14,856 nt of DNA from an uncultured Eubacteriales bacterium (GTDB taxonomy: Bacteria; Bacillota; Clostridia; Oscillospirales; Oscillospiraceae). The stretch is from assembly GCA_900553545.1 (NCBI GenBank), contig USDP01000021.1, positions 1 through 14,856 of the forward strand. The letters run 5' to 3'. Every line of letters begins with the position of its first letter. The first letter of the stretch is position 1. The position numbers and the translations under genes were made by a program. The notes beneath the pieces were generated by a model that saw only the letters and a program-made list of their open reading frames with translations, ran no database searches and was not told the origin of the DNA. Positions 1 through 8,033 of the stretch are shown piece by piece.

Positions 1-21
1 CGGGCGGCCAATGGTCGCCCG
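1..21. repeat. Palindromic intergenic repeat, copy A
   Basis: The first 21 bases form an almost perfect hairpin: a 10-base left arm (1-10) and right arm (12-21), with one G-T wobble. The core GGGCGGCCAA-T-GGTCGCCCG recurs in reverse orientation at 10757-10777 with 19 of 21 bases identical. A GTAGGGGC word, which borders the other copies, is found nearby at 47-54. The element is cut by the window edge, so its outer limit is unknown. The rest of 22-108 holds the ribosome binding site of the next gene and no recognisable promoter. Confidence 0.7.
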
Positions 22-108
22 CCTCTCCGATTTTTTGCCGCACCATGTAGGGGCCAATGCACCAAACACGGTCGAGCAGCATATCATGATGGGCAGGGAG
101 GGATGCTG

Positions 109-498
109 ATGGCGAGTTCCGGGACCATTGTGATACAAATTTACACATCGGATGCGCGGCTGCCGTTACAAGACGCCTCGATTGCCGTGACGCGGCACGG
201 CGCGGCAGGCACGGAGCTGGTCGCGTTCCGCGTGAGCAACTACGACGGGATGACCGAGCCGATCCGGGTGGAGACGCCCGACTTTTCCGAGAGCCAGCAG
301 TCCGGCGCTGCGGAGCAGCCGTTCGCCAGCGTGGACATTGAGGCCGAGGCCGTGGGCTATGGGCGCATTTTCATCCGCAACGCGCAGATCTTCGCCGACC
401 GGCAGACTGTGCAGCCGCTGCGCCTGATCCCGACGCCGTCTCTGCCGGAGAGCTATACGCGGACGCAGGTCGTCGACGTGACGCCGCAGGACTTGTAA
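109..498 (+). CDS. Small Ig-like/carboxypeptidase-regulatory-like protein of a cell-wall operon
   Basis: Encodes 129 residues. The ATG at 109 is preferred over the ATG at 103 because the AGGGAGGG at 95-102 sits about 7 bases before 109 and almost touches 103. The protein is rich in beta-prone segments (TIVIQIYTSDARLPLQDA, then a central GMTEPIRVETP stretch) and resembles the carboxypeptidase-like regulatory/Ig-type folds that act as binding or spacer modules; this is a fold impression, not a firm family assignment. There is no signal peptide, membrane segment or catalytic motif. Its stop at 496-498 overlaps the ribosome binding site of the next gene, so the two are co-translated. Position next to a SpoIID-like peptidoglycan-binding protein suggests a role with the spore or cell wall. 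The function is otherwise unknown. Confidence 0.75.
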   Translation: MASSGTIVIQIYTSDARLPLQDASIAVTRHGAAGTELVAFRVSNYDGMTEPIRVETPDFSESQQSGAAEQPFASVDIEAEAVGYGRIFIRNAQIFADRQTVQPLRLIPTPSLPESYTRTQVVDVTPQDL

Positions 499-510
499 GG
501 AGGTGGAAGC

Positions 511-1758
511 TTGCCGAGCGTTTATCCGGTCATCCCGGAGAGCATCGTCGTACATCTCGGCGCGCCGACGGCATACGCCGAGAATGTGACGGTTGCGTTT
601 CCAGACTACATCAAGAACGTGGTTTGCAGCGAAATTTACCCGACGTGGGAAGAATCCGCCATCGTGGCCAACACGCTGGCGATCATCTCGTTCGCGCTCA
701 ACCGCGTATACACCGAGTATTATCCCAGCCGGGGATACAGCTTCAACATCACGAACTCGACGGCCATCGATCAAAAGTACATTCAGGGCCGGAGCCTGTT
801 TGAGAACGTGGTGCAGATCGTGGACGAAATTTTCAACAGCTATCTGCGCTACGCAGGCTTCATCGAGCCGCTGGCCGCAAAATTCTGCAACGGGACGACA
901 AGCACGTGCGACGGCCTGAGCCAATGGGGTTCTCAGAGCCTTGCGCAAAGCGGCGCGACGACCGCCGAAATCCTGCGGAACTATTATGGGGACAATATCG
1001 AGATCGTGCGGAACGTGCCGGTCGAGGATGTGGGCAACTCCTATCCCGGTTCGCCGCTGCGGCAGGGGGACATTGGTCAGAATGTGTCGCGCATCCAGAT
1101 CGAGCTGAACCGCATCTCGCAGAATTATCCGGCCATCCCAAAGGTCGAGATGGACGGTGTGTTCGGCCCGGCGACGGACGCGGCGGTGCGCGCGTTCCAG
1201 TCGATCTTCTCGCTGACCGTGGACGGCATCGTCGGGCAGGCGACGTGGTATAAGCTGATCCTGCTCTATGTGGCGGTCAACAAGCTCGGGGAGCTGCGGT
1301 CAGAGGGGCAGACGTTCCTCGGCTTTTCATGGGAATATCCGGAGTCGATCGAGCCGGGCGAAACGGGCGGCAAGGTGACGCATCTGCAATACATGCTGTC
1401 GGTGATCGCGGAGTTCATCCCGGAAATTCCTGCGCCCACCATCACGGGCCGCTATGGCGAGGAGACGGAGCAGGCCGTCGCGGCATTTCAGACCTATGCG
1501 GGCCGCGAGGCGACCGGGACGGTCGACCGCGAAACGTGGGACGAAATCTACGCGCAGTATCAGGGCATCCGCGTAACGGTGTTCGGCGACGGGGAGCTGT
1601 TTCCGTTCTCGCAGTTCCCGGGCGAGGCCGCTGTCCCCGCGTTCGCGCGTCAAAACGGAAATGCCGCGCGGAGCCGGTATCAGGATTCGACGCGCTTTGT
1701 GCAGTATCCGGGCATGGTGCTCTCAAACGGGATGCGCGATTCGGAGGTGGACAGATGA
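511..1758 (+). CDS. SpoIID-like protein with two peptidoglycan-binding domains
   Basis: Encodes 415 residues from a TTG start at 511, supported by AAGGAGGTG at 497-505 with 7-base spacing; no ATG is near. Residues about 20-165 resemble the SpoIID/LytB amidase-enhancer or lytic-transglycosylase fold: the VVCSEIYPTW segment (38-46) matches the region of the SpoIID catalytic glutamate (E41 here), and CDGLSQWGSQSLAQSG (133-148) followed by EILRNYYG matches its C-terminal signature. Two PG_binding_1 repeats follow (about 184-250 and 283-348), each with the DGxxGxxTxxAVxxFQ and GxVxxxTW pattern. No signal peptide is visible, which fits a protein made inside the sporulating cell or mother cell. The likely role is cortex or cell-wall peptidoglycan remodelling during sporulation. 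Its stop overlaps the next start (ATGA), so the genes are translationally coupled. Confidence 0.85.
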   Translation: MPSVYPVIPESIVVHLGAPTAYAENVTVAFPDYIKNVVCSEIYPTWEESAIVANTLAIISFALNRVYTEYYPSRGYSFNITNSTAIDQKYIQGRSLFENVVQIVDEIFNSYLRYAGFIEPLAAKFCNGTTSTCDGLSQWGSQSLAQSGATTAEILRNYYGDNIEIVRNVPVEDVGNSYPGSPLRQGDIGQNVSRIQIELNRISQNYPAIPKVEMDGVFGPATDAAVRAFQSIFSLTVDGIVGQATWYKLILLYVAVNKLGELRSEGQTFLGFSWEYPESIEPGETGGKVTHLQYMLSVIAEFIPEIPAPTITGRYGEETEQAVAAFQTYAGREATGTVDRETWDEIYAQYQGIRVTVFGDGELFPFSQFPGEAAVPAFARQNGNAARSRYQDSTRFVQYPGMVLSNGMRDSEVDR

Positions 1759-2291
1759 ACGACGCGGACTTCTACATTGGAAAGCCCATCCGGAGCCTGC
1801 AAACCATGCTCCGCGTGATCGCGGCGGCAGACGAAGCCATCCCGCAGGTCGTGCCGGACGGCATCTACGGCCCGGACACCGAGGCCGCCGTGACGGCGTT
1901 TCAGGCCCGGCATGACCTGCCACAGACGGGCGAGGTCGATCAGGCGACATGGAACCGGATTGTGGATGCGTATCTGAAGCTCGGCAGCTTCGTGCTGCCG
2001 CTCGAGGCGCTCCGCATCCGCTGGCAGCCGCAGCAGAGCATCGACGCCGGAGACGAAAACCTGCACCTCTTCCCGATCCAGGCGATGCTCGCGGCGCTCC
2101 CGACCCGATACTGTAACCTGTCCGCGCCGCCGATCGATGGCGCGCATGGCGCGGCGTCCGTCGCCGCCGTGCGGCAGCTGCAAACGCTCTGCGGTCTGCC
2201 CGCAAACGGCAGCGTCGACCAGACGACGTGGGATCATCTCTGCAAGCTCTACGCGCTGGCCAGCGGCGATGGGGATGTAGTAAGGCTTTGA
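1755..2291 (+). CDS. Peptidoglycan-binding protein, two PG_binding_1 domains
   Basis: Encodes 178 residues. The ATG at 1755 overlaps the previous TGA by four bases and follows GGAGGTGG at 1743-1750. The open frame continues upstream of 1755 but overlaps the previous gene, so the coupled ATG is the real start. The protein is two peptidoglycan-binding repeats and nothing else: residues about 8-75, with DGIYGPDTEAAVTAFQ and GEVDQATW, and a more diverged copy at about 100-165, with DGAHGAASVAAVRQLQ and GSVDQTTW. There is no catalytic domain or signal peptide. It probably binds wall or cortex peptidoglycan together with the SpoIID-like product encoded upstream. The second repeat may be a former extra copy of the repeats in the preceding gene. 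Confidence 0.85.
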   Translation: MNDADFYIGKPIRSLQTMLRVIAAADEAIPQVVPDGIYGPDTEAAVTAFQARHDLPQTGEVDQATWNRIVDAYLKLGSFVLPLEALRIRWQPQQSIDAGDENLHLFPIQAMLAALPTRYCNLSAPPIDGAHGAASVAAVRQLQTLCGLPANGSVDQTTWDHLCKLYALASGDGDVVRL

Positions 2292-2321
2292 CTATCTTTT
2301 TGGGAAAAACTCTGCTATAAT
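2288..2321 (+). promoter_or_regulatory. Promoter of ygiQ (extended -10)
   Basis: A TGC-TATAAT extended -10 box lies at 2313-2321, 29 bases before the ygiQ start. The only good -35 word, TTGACT at 2288-2293, overlaps the upstream stop codon and is 22 bases away, longer than ideal. The extended -10 probably carries the promoter. The gene can thus be transcribed apart from the cell-wall operon. Confidence 0.6.
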
Positions 2322-2350
2322 GACCGTAATACGTATCTTGGAGGCCGGTC

Positions 2351-4246
2351 ATGGCGGAGTTTTTACCCATTTCCAAATCTGATATGAAACGGCGCGGCTG
2401 GGCGCAGTGCGACTTTGTATACATCATCGGCGACGCCTACGTCGACCATCCGTCGTTCGGCCACGCCATCATCTCCCGCGTGCTTGAAGACGCGGGCTAT
2501 AAAGTCGGCATCATCAGCCAGCCGGACTGGAAAAACCCGGCGTCGATCTCGGCGCTGGGGAGGCCGCGCCTCGGCTTCCTTGTGATGGGCGGGAACATGG
2601 ACTCGATGGTGAACCACTATGCGGTCTCCAAGCGGCACCGGCAGACCGACGCCTACACGCCGGGCGGCGTGATGGGCAAGCGGCCGGACTATGCCGTGAC
2701 GGTCTACTGCAACCTCATCCGGCAGACCTACCGCGACGTGCCGGTCATCATCGGCGGCATCGAGGCGAGCCTGCGGCGGCTGGCGCACTACGACTACTGG
2801 TCGGATAAGCTCAAGCGTTCGGTGCTGCTGGATTCACAGGCCGACCTTTTGATCTACGGCATGGGCGAGCGCGCGATCGTCGAGGCGGCGAACGCGCTGA
2901 ACGACGGGATGAACATCCGCGACGTCACATACATCGACGGGACGGTCTTCCGAACGCGCGAGGTCCCGGACGATCTGCCTGCGATCACACTGCCGTCCTA
3001 TCCCCCGATGCAGGCGGACAAATCGGTCTATGCCAGGAGCTTTTACCTGCAATATCAGAATACCGACCCATTCTCGGCCAAGCGGCTCATCGAGCCGTAC
3101 AGCGACCGCGAATTCGTCGTACAGAATCCGCCGCAGAAGCCGCTGACGCAGGCCGAGATGGATCACATCTACGATCTGCCCTACACGCGGACGTATCACC
3201 CGAGCTATGAAAAGGCCGGCGGCGTGCCCGCGATCTCGGAGATCAAATTCAGCCTGACGAGCTGCCGCGGGTGCTTCGGCGCGTGCAATTTCTGTGCGCT
3301 GACGTTCCACCAGGGGCGCATCATCCAGACGCGCTCGCACGAGTCGATCGTCCACGAGGCCGAAAGCCTGACGCATGAGAAGGACTTCAAGGGCTACATC
3401 CACGACGTGGGCGGCCCGACGGCAGATTTCCGCCAGCCGGCGTGCAAAAAGCAGCTGACGAAGGGCGCATGTCCGAACCGGCAGTGCCTCTTCCCCGCGC
3501 CGTGCAAAAATCTCGTCGCCGACCACAGCGACTATCTCGCGCTGCTGCGGAAGCTGCGGAAGGTGCCGGGCGTGAAGAAGGTCTTCATCCGGAGCGGCAT
3601 CCGGTTCGACTATCTGCTGGCCGACCCGTCGGACGTATTTTTCAAGGAGCTGGTGCGCTATCACATCTCCGGGCAGCTGAAGGTCGCGCCGGAACATGTG
3701 TCGGATGAAGTGCTCAAATACATGGGCAAGCCGTGCCACGCGGTCTATCAGCAGTTCGTGCGGAAATATCAGGAGCTGAACCAGCGTGAGCACATGGATC
3801 AGTACGTCGTGCCGTATCTGATGTCGTCACATCCGGGCTGCACGATGGCAGAGGCCGTGAAGCTGGCGGAATATCTGCGCGACATCCACCATCAGCCAGA
3901 GCAGGTGCAGGATTTCTACCCGACGCCGTCCACGCTCTCGACCGTGATGTACTATACCGGTCTCGATCCGCGAACGATGCAGCCGGTCTACGTCCCGCGC
4001 GACCCGCACGAGAAGGCAATGCAGCGGGCGCTGATGCAATATAAAGACCCGAAAAATTACAAGCTGGTGCGCGAGGCGCTGATCCTCGCGGGGCGGGAGG
4101 ATCTGATCGGATACGGGCCGGAATGTCTCATCCGGCCGCCGCGCGGCGCGGGCGGAACGGCAAAAAAGCCCGCCGCCCCGAAAAAGAGCACAGACAGAAA
4201 AGCAGCCCCGCCCAAAAAGAATCCCGCGAGGCGCGGCAGAAAATAA
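2351..4246 (+). CDS. ygiQ: YgiQ-family radical SAM protein
   Basis: Encodes 631 residues from ATG 2351, with GGAGG at 2340-2344. The N-terminal part matches the YgiQ-family leader domain (DAYVDHPSFGHAIISRVLE, then GIISQPDW). The radical SAM core carries the Cx3Cx2C cluster motif at C308, C312 and C315, preceded by SCRGC, with downstream DVGGPTADF, FIRSGIRFDY and QLKVAPEH segments typical of the family. The C-terminal part (DFYPTPSTLSTVMYYTG, then a GYGPECLI motif) is the YgiQ-type extension. The last ~35 residues form a Lys/Ala/Pro-rich basic tail of the kind that varies between strains. The protein should bind a [4Fe-4S] cluster and cleave SAM, but the family's substrate is not known. It stands alone on its own promoter. 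No hairpin terminator is visible after it. Confidence 0.95.
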   Translation: MAEFLPISKSDMKRRGWAQCDFVYIIGDAYVDHPSFGHAIISRVLEDAGYKVGIISQPDWKNPASISALGRPRLGFLVMGGNMDSMVNHYAVSKRHRQTDAYTPGGVMGKRPDYAVTVYCNLIRQTYRDVPVIIGGIEASLRRLAHYDYWSDKLKRSVLLDSQADLLIYGMGERAIVEAANALNDGMNIRDVTYIDGTVFRTREVPDDLPAITLPSYPPMQADKSVYARSFYLQYQNTDPFSAKRLIEPYSDREFVVQNPPQKPLTQAEMDHIYDLPYTRTYHPSYEKAGGVPAISEIKFSLTSCRGCFGACNFCALTFHQGRIIQTRSHESIVHEAESLTHEKDFKGYIHDVGGPTADFRQPACKKQLTKGACPNRQCLFPAPCKNLVADHSDYLALLRKLRKVPGVKKVFIRSGIRFDYLLADPSDVFFKELVRYHISGQLKVAPEHVSDEVLKYMGKPCHAVYQQFVRKYQELNQREHMDQYVVPYLMSSHPGCTMAEAVKLAEYLRDIHHQPEQVQDFYPTPSTLSTVMYYTGLDPRTMQPVYVPRDPHEKAMQRALMQYKDPKNYKLVREALILAGREDLIGYGPECLIRPPRGAGGTAKKPAAPKKSTDRKAAPPKKNPARRGRK

Positions 4247-4377
4247 TTGTAATCCCGCCCCTCTCGATTTTCCAGCGCCCCTACAAGTTCTATCGAAAAG
4301 TGCCGCAGAGCGGAGCCTGTACTAACCAACGCTTTCCTCTCATATAGTGTTCCAGACGAACAAAACGAGGTGGAAAC

Positions 4378-4989
4378 ATGGAACATACAGGCAATCATAT
4401 CACCCTTTGCGGCACGCTGCGGGCGCTGCCGGAATATTCGCACAGCAACCATGAGCGGCGCTTTTTCCGCTTTGAGCTGGAGGTGGAGCGGCTGTCCGGG
4501 ACGGCGGACGTGCTGCCGGTGATGGCAGCGGAAGACGTGCTGATGGCAGCGGATCTGTTTGCGGGTGGGCGCTTCCTCGTGGAGGGGCAGATCCGCTCGT
4601 TCAACTCGCGGGCCGAGAGCGGGCGGCGGCTGATCATCTCGGTCTTTGCCGAGTCTGTCACGACGACGGAGCAGCCGCCGCAGAACGACGCCGTCCTCAC
4701 CGGCGCAATCTGCAAGCCGCCCATCTATCGCCGGACGCCGCTGGGCCGTGAGATCTGCGACGTGATGCTCGCCGTGCCGCGCCAGTATCAGCGGACGGAC
4801 TACATCCCCTGCATCCTCTGGGGACGGACGGCGCAGTGCGCCGCAGGCCTGCCCGTCGGGGCGCAGATCGCGCTGGCGGGGCGCTTGCAGAGCCGGGGCT
4901 ACGTCAAAGTCCTGCCCGAGGGAACCGAGGAACGCACAGCCTACGAATTGTCCGCAATGGAGCTGGAAATTCTGGAAGAAAATTTCTGA
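4378..4989 (+). CDS. Single-stranded DNA-binding-like protein with duplicated OB fold
   Basis: Encodes 203 residues from ATG 4378, preceded by GAGGTGG at 4367-4373. Residues about 5-100 form an SSB-like OB half (ITLCGTLRALPEYSH, RRFFRFELEVERLSG, GGRFLVEGQIRSFN). Residues about 103-200 form a second one (AVLTGAICKPPIYRRTP, EICDVMLAVPRQY, DYIPCILWGR, IALAGRLQSRGYVK). The second half keeps the classic SSB signature (PxxRxTPxGxxxCxxxLAV, then xDYIPCxxWGR), so it is the better match. There is no acidic C-terminal tail of the DDDIPF type, so the usual SSB partner-recruiting tip is missing. It is likely a Clostridia-type accessory SSB or recombination-associated protein. The 131 bases upstream hold only a weak -10-like TATAGT at 4343-4348 and a stray GCCCCTAC word at 4276-4283. 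Confidence 0.8.
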   Translation: MEHTGNHITLCGTLRALPEYSHSNHERRFFRFELEVERLSGTADVLPVMAAEDVLMAADLFAGGRFLVEGQIRSFNSRAESGRRLIISVFAESVTTTEQPPQNDAVLTGAICKPPIYRRTPLGREICDVMLAVPRQYQRTDYIPCILWGRTAQCAAGLPVGAQIALAGRLQSRGYVKVLPEGTEERTAYELSAMELEILEENF

Positions 4990-5058
4990 TTTTCTGCAAC
5001 GCTTTCTCAAATTCTTCGTCTGGATAGATAAACACACAAAAGAAAGGGGAACCCCAAC

Positions 5059-6108
5059 ATGAAACAGCATCGAATTCTTGCACTGTTTTTGAGCGTCCTT
5101 TTGCTTACGGCCCTGCTGACCGGCTGCGCCGCGAGCAGCATAAACATGGCCGCCGACACGGCTCCGTCCGAAGCGCAAAACTGGAAGACGGAGAGCGCTG
5201 CCGCTGCGGAAGAGTGGGGCTACGACACCCCGGCGGAAGCGCCGGCGGAGACGGAGACGGCCTGGGATGACGCGGCGGACACGGGCTTTACGACCAGCGC
5301 CGCCGGGAACGCGGAACTGGACACGGGCGATAATCAGTCGCTCTCGGACTACGCAGCCAAGATCATCTACTCGGCGAACATCTCGGCGGAGACGACACAG
5401 TTTGACGAGGCCGTGGCGCGGATCGAGGCGATGGTGACGGACTATCAGGGCTTTGTAGAAAGCTCAAACGTCTACGGCAATACACGCTACAACGACGACG
5501 GGACGACCACCGTGGTCGACCGGCACGCGAGCTATGCGCTGCGCATCCCGGCGGACAGATTTGAGCAGTTCATGTCCGAGACGTCGTCCATCGGCAACGT
5601 CCTGTCCTCGAACCGCTATGCCGAGAATGTGACCTCGACGTACACGGACTATGAGGCGCGGCTTTCCTCGCTGCGGACGCAGGAAGAGCGGCTGCTGGCC
5701 ATGCTGGAGAAGACCGAGGACGTGGAGAGCCTCGTCGCGCTCGAAGAACGACTGGCCGATGTGCGCTATGAGACGGAATCCATCGAGCGGAATCTGCGGA
5801 ACATGGACATGCAGATCCGTTATTCGACTGTTTCCATTGATCTGGACGAAGTTGAAATTTACACCCCGACCGTGACCGTGCAGCGGACGTTCGGCGAGAA
5901 GTTCGCCGATGCGTTCTCCGACGGCTGGCGCAGCTTCGGCCACAGCTTCCAGCGCTTCATCCTGAATCTGACCGAGGCGCTGCCGTCGCTGATTTTGCTG
6001 GCGGTGATCGTGGTCGTGGTGGTCGTGATCGTGCGGCGGTGCGTGAAAAAATCCCGCGCGAAGAAAGCCGCAAAACAGGCCGAGGCCCCGCAGGACGAAC
6101 AGAAGTAA
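5059..6108 (+). CDS. DUF4349 domain lipoprotein
   Basis: Encodes 349 residues from ATG 5059, with AAAGGGGA at 5043-5050. The N-terminus is a lipoprotein signal: a charged start, a hydrophobic run, and the lipobox L20-T21-G22-C23. An acidic, low-complexity linker (about 24-95) follows, then the DUF4349 domain (about 96-300), containing IIYSANISAETTQFDEAVARI, DRHASYALRIPADRFEQFM and a coiled-coil-prone TQEERLLAMLEKTEDVESLVALEERL stretch. A C-terminal transmembrane helix at about 303-325 (LPSLILLAVIVVVVVVIV) ends in a basic cytosolic tail. It should be tethered to the outside of the membrane by lipid at its N-terminus and by the helix at its C-terminus. Family members are envelope proteins of unknown function. 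It is transcribed away from the SSB-like gene and ends just before a bidirectional terminator. Confidence 0.9.
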   Translation: MKQHRILALFLSVLLLTALLTGCAASSINMAADTAPSEAQNWKTESAAAAEEWGYDTPAEAPAETETAWDDAADTGFTTSAAGNAELDTGDNQSLSDYAAKIIYSANISAETTQFDEAVARIEAMVTDYQGFVESSNVYGNTRYNDDGTTTVVDRHASYALRIPADRFEQFMSETSSIGNVLSSNRYAENVTSTYTDYEARLSSLRTQEERLLAMLEKTEDVESLVALEERLADVRYETESIERNLRNMDMQIRYSTVSIDLDEVEIYTPTVTVQRTFGEKFADAFSDGWRSFGHSFQRFILNLTEALPSLILLAVIVVVVVVIVRRCVKKSRAKKAAKQAEAPQDEQK

Positions 6109-6115
6109 TCACAAA

Positions 6116-6150
6116 ATCCCCGGCTTCCATGGAAGCCGGGGATGATTTTT
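6116..6150. terminator. Bidirectional rho-independent terminator
   Basis: A perfect 28-bp palindrome at 6116-6143 (core CCCCGGCTTCC/GGAAGCCGGGG) is followed on the plus strand by TTTTT at 6146-6150, and on the minus strand by an A-run that reads ATTTTGT. It lies between the convergent DUF4349 gene and the adenine deaminase gene and should stop transcripts from both sides. Confidence 0.92.
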
Positions 6151-6155
6151 ATTCA

Positions 6156-7892
6156 TCAGATGTACTGCTGCGTGACAACGTCGATGATGCCGCGCGTGGT
6201 GATACGGAGCGTTGGAATGACCGGCAGCGCCATGAAGCTGAGCGTCATGAACGGGTCAATGCCCTCCTTGACGCCGAGCTTAAATGCGGCGGCCTTCGCG
6301 CCCTCGAGCTTTTCGTTCATCTCGGTCAGCGGGCAGTCGGACATGATGCCCGCGATCTCCAGCACGACGTTCCCGCGGATCTCGCCGTTTTCGACCACCA
6401 CGATGCCGCCGTGCTGCTGCACGATCTGATTCGCGGCAAAGGCCATATCGTCCTCATTCGTGCCGACGACGATGATGTTGTGCGAATCATGTGAGATGGA
6501 GGTCGCCACCGCGCCTGCCTTCAGGCCGTAGCCCTGAATGTAGCCGAGTCCAATGTGGTGTGTGTTCTTGTGGCGCTCGATGACCGCGATCTTCAGGATG
6601 TCCTTCTCGAGATCGACCCGGTCGGAATACCCATTGTCGGTCGTGACGATCTCGCCGGGGATCATGCCGATCACGCCGCGCGGGCGCGTGTCCTTGAAAT
6701 CATCGGGCGTCAGCGTCCCAACGTGGAACGTGTCATGCGCACGCTCGTCGAGATACGTCTCGATCTCCGGGGCAGGGAAGTCGAGCAGTGTCGTGCCGTC
6801 CCAATAGAGCTTGCCCTTCTTGAAGACCATCTGGACGTTGAAATCCTTGAAGTTGTCGATGATGGCAAAGTCCGCCAGATAGCCGGGCGCGATGGCGCCG
6901 CGGTTGTTCAGCAGGAAATAGCGCGCCGCATGGTGGCCCGCAGCCTTGACGGCGATGATCGGGTCGACACCGTATTTGTTGATGGCCTCGCGGCAGATGT
7001 AGTCGATGTGGCCCTTCTCAAGCAGGTCGTTCGGATGCTTGTCATCCGTGCAGAACATGCAGCGCTCGGCATACTGCGGCGTCAGCAGCGGAGCCAGCGC
7101 CTCAAGGTTCCGCGCCGCCGTGCCCTCGCGGATCATGATGAACTGTCCGCGGCGCAGCTTCGCCAGCGCGTCCTCGATGTCGGAGCACTCGTGGTCGGAA
7201 TAGACGCCCGCAGCGATGTACGTGTCGAGATCCTTGCCGGACAGGCCCGGCGCGTGGCCGTCGATCTTCTTGTGGTGCGCCTGCGCGGCGACGATCTTCG
7301 CGACGACCTCAGCGTCGTTGTGCGTGACGCCGTAGGCGTTCATCATCTCGGCGAGGCCCTGCACGCGCGGATAGTCGTAGAACGAATCGATGGCGCGATA
7401 ATCAAGATTCGCGCCGCTCTCGTCCATCGGCGTCGCCGGGACGCAGGACGGCAGCATGAACCGCACATCGATCGGCAGGCCCTCGGTCGCCTGGAACATA
7501 TAATCAATGCCGTCGGTGCCCATGACGTTGGTGATCTCGTGCGGATCGGTGATGACGGTGGTCGTCCCGTGGACGAGCGTCGCTTTTGCGAACTCGCGCG
7601 GCGTGACCAGGCTGGACTCGAGGTGGATGTGCGCGTCGACGAAGCCGGGGCAGACGATCTTGCCGGTCATGTCGTATTCGACTTCACCGTCATACTGCCC
7701 AAGTCCCACGATCAGGCCGTTTGCGCACGCGATGTCACACGTGCGCAGCTCGTTCGAGAAGACGTTGACATACGTCGCGTTTTTCAGCACCAGATCGGCC
7801 TTTTCCCGGCCGGAGGCCGCCTCGATCACACGCTTTTTGCGCAGCAATTTCCGTTGAATTTTTCCTGCGTAGCTCTCCATCGGTACTGCCAT
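6156..7892 (-). CDS. ade: Adenine deaminase
   Basis: Encodes about 578 residues; the family is usually 570-600. The start is placed at ATG 7892 because the AGAAAGGA ribosome binding site (7901-7908) sits 8 bases upstream; the ATG at 7901 would directly abut it. The metal-binding DAHIHLESS (H88 and H90) and DPHEITNVMG segments near residues 86-125, the DGHAPGL and SDHECSD motifs, the FCTDDKHPNDLL segment and the C-terminal GLGYIQGYGLKAGAVATSISHDSHNI segment are all characteristic of the amidohydrolase-superfamily adenine deaminase (AdeC/Ade), which turns adenine into hypoxanthine and ammonia in purine salvage. It is monocistronic, with its own promoter and a terminator on the 3' side. It is divergent from queH. 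The protein is full length with no visible lesion. Confidence 0.97.
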   Translation of the reverse strand: MAVPMESYAGKIQRKLLRKKRVIEAASGREKADLVLKNATYVNVFSNELRTCDIACANGLIVGLGQYDGEVEYDMTGKIVCPGFVDAHIHLESSLVTPREFAKATLVHGTTTVITDPHEITNVMGTDGIDYMFQATEGLPIDVRFMLPSCVPATPMDESGANLDYRAIDSFYDYPRVQGLAEMMNAYGVTHNDAEVVAKIVAAQAHHKKIDGHAPGLSGKDLDTYIAAGVYSDHECSDIEDALAKLRRGQFIMIREGTAARNLEALAPLLTPQYAERCMFCTDDKHPNDLLEKGHIDYICREAINKYGVDPIIAVKAAGHHAARYFLLNNRGAIAPGYLADFAIIDNFKDFNVQMVFKKGKLYWDGTTLLDFPAPEIETYLDERAHDTFHVGTLTPDDFKDTRPRGVIGMIPGEIVTTDNGYSDRVDLEKDILKIAVIERHKNTHHIGLGYIQGYGLKAGAVATSISHDSHNIIVVGTNEDDMAFAANQIVQQHGGIVVVENGEIRGNVVLEIAGIMSDCPLTEMNEKLEGAKAAAFKLGVKEGIDPFMTLSFMALPVIPTLRITTRGIIDVVTQQYI

Positions 7893-7928
7893 AGGGTTCA
7901 TCCTTTCTTATGTTTATGATTAGCACAG

Positions 7929-7957
7929 ATTATAGCACAGCTTCGCGCACTTGTCCA
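7929..7957 (-). promoter_or_regulatory. Promoter of ade
   Basis: On the minus strand, TGGACA (7952-7957) and TATAAT (7929-7934) are separated by exactly 17 bases, and TGC precedes the -10 box. A second GTGCTAA word follows within 11 bases of the first GTGCTATAAT, giving a short direct repeat. No riboswitch-like structure can be made out in the short leader. Confidence 0.85.
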
Positions 7958-7978
7958 TTCCACCGGACAGAATTCTTT

Positions 7979-8007
7979 TTGCGATTATCGAAATTTTGTG
8001 CTATACT
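7979..8007 (+). promoter_or_regulatory. Promoter of queH
   Basis: TTGCGA (7979-7984), a 17-base spacer and TATACT (8002-8007) with TGC in front give an extended -10 promoter. It points away from the ade promoter, making a compact divergent control region. The mRNA leader is only about 20 bases, too short to hold a preQ1 riboswitch. Confidence 0.82.
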
Positions 8008-8033
8008 GGATTCACATCAAGAGGTGATCTGTT

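Noticed and set aside
2..109. Open plus-strand frame running from the window edge to a TGA that overlaps the first gene's ATG.
   Set aside because: Its first part is the palindromic intergenic repeat and the peptide resembles no family I know; the TGATG overlap may be chance. A real 3' gene end cannot be excluded without upstream sequence.
6555..7919. Long 454-codon plus-strand frame opposite adenine deaminase, and similar long minus-strand frames opposite ygiQ.
   Set aside because: They are shadows created by GC-rich codon use; the opposite strands carry clear adenine deaminase and YgiQ motifs, and the shadow frames have arginine- and histidine-rich products with no family pattern.
8008..8033. 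preQ1 riboswitch ahead of queH.
   Set aside because: The leader after the promoter is only about 20-25 bases and contains just the ribosome binding site.
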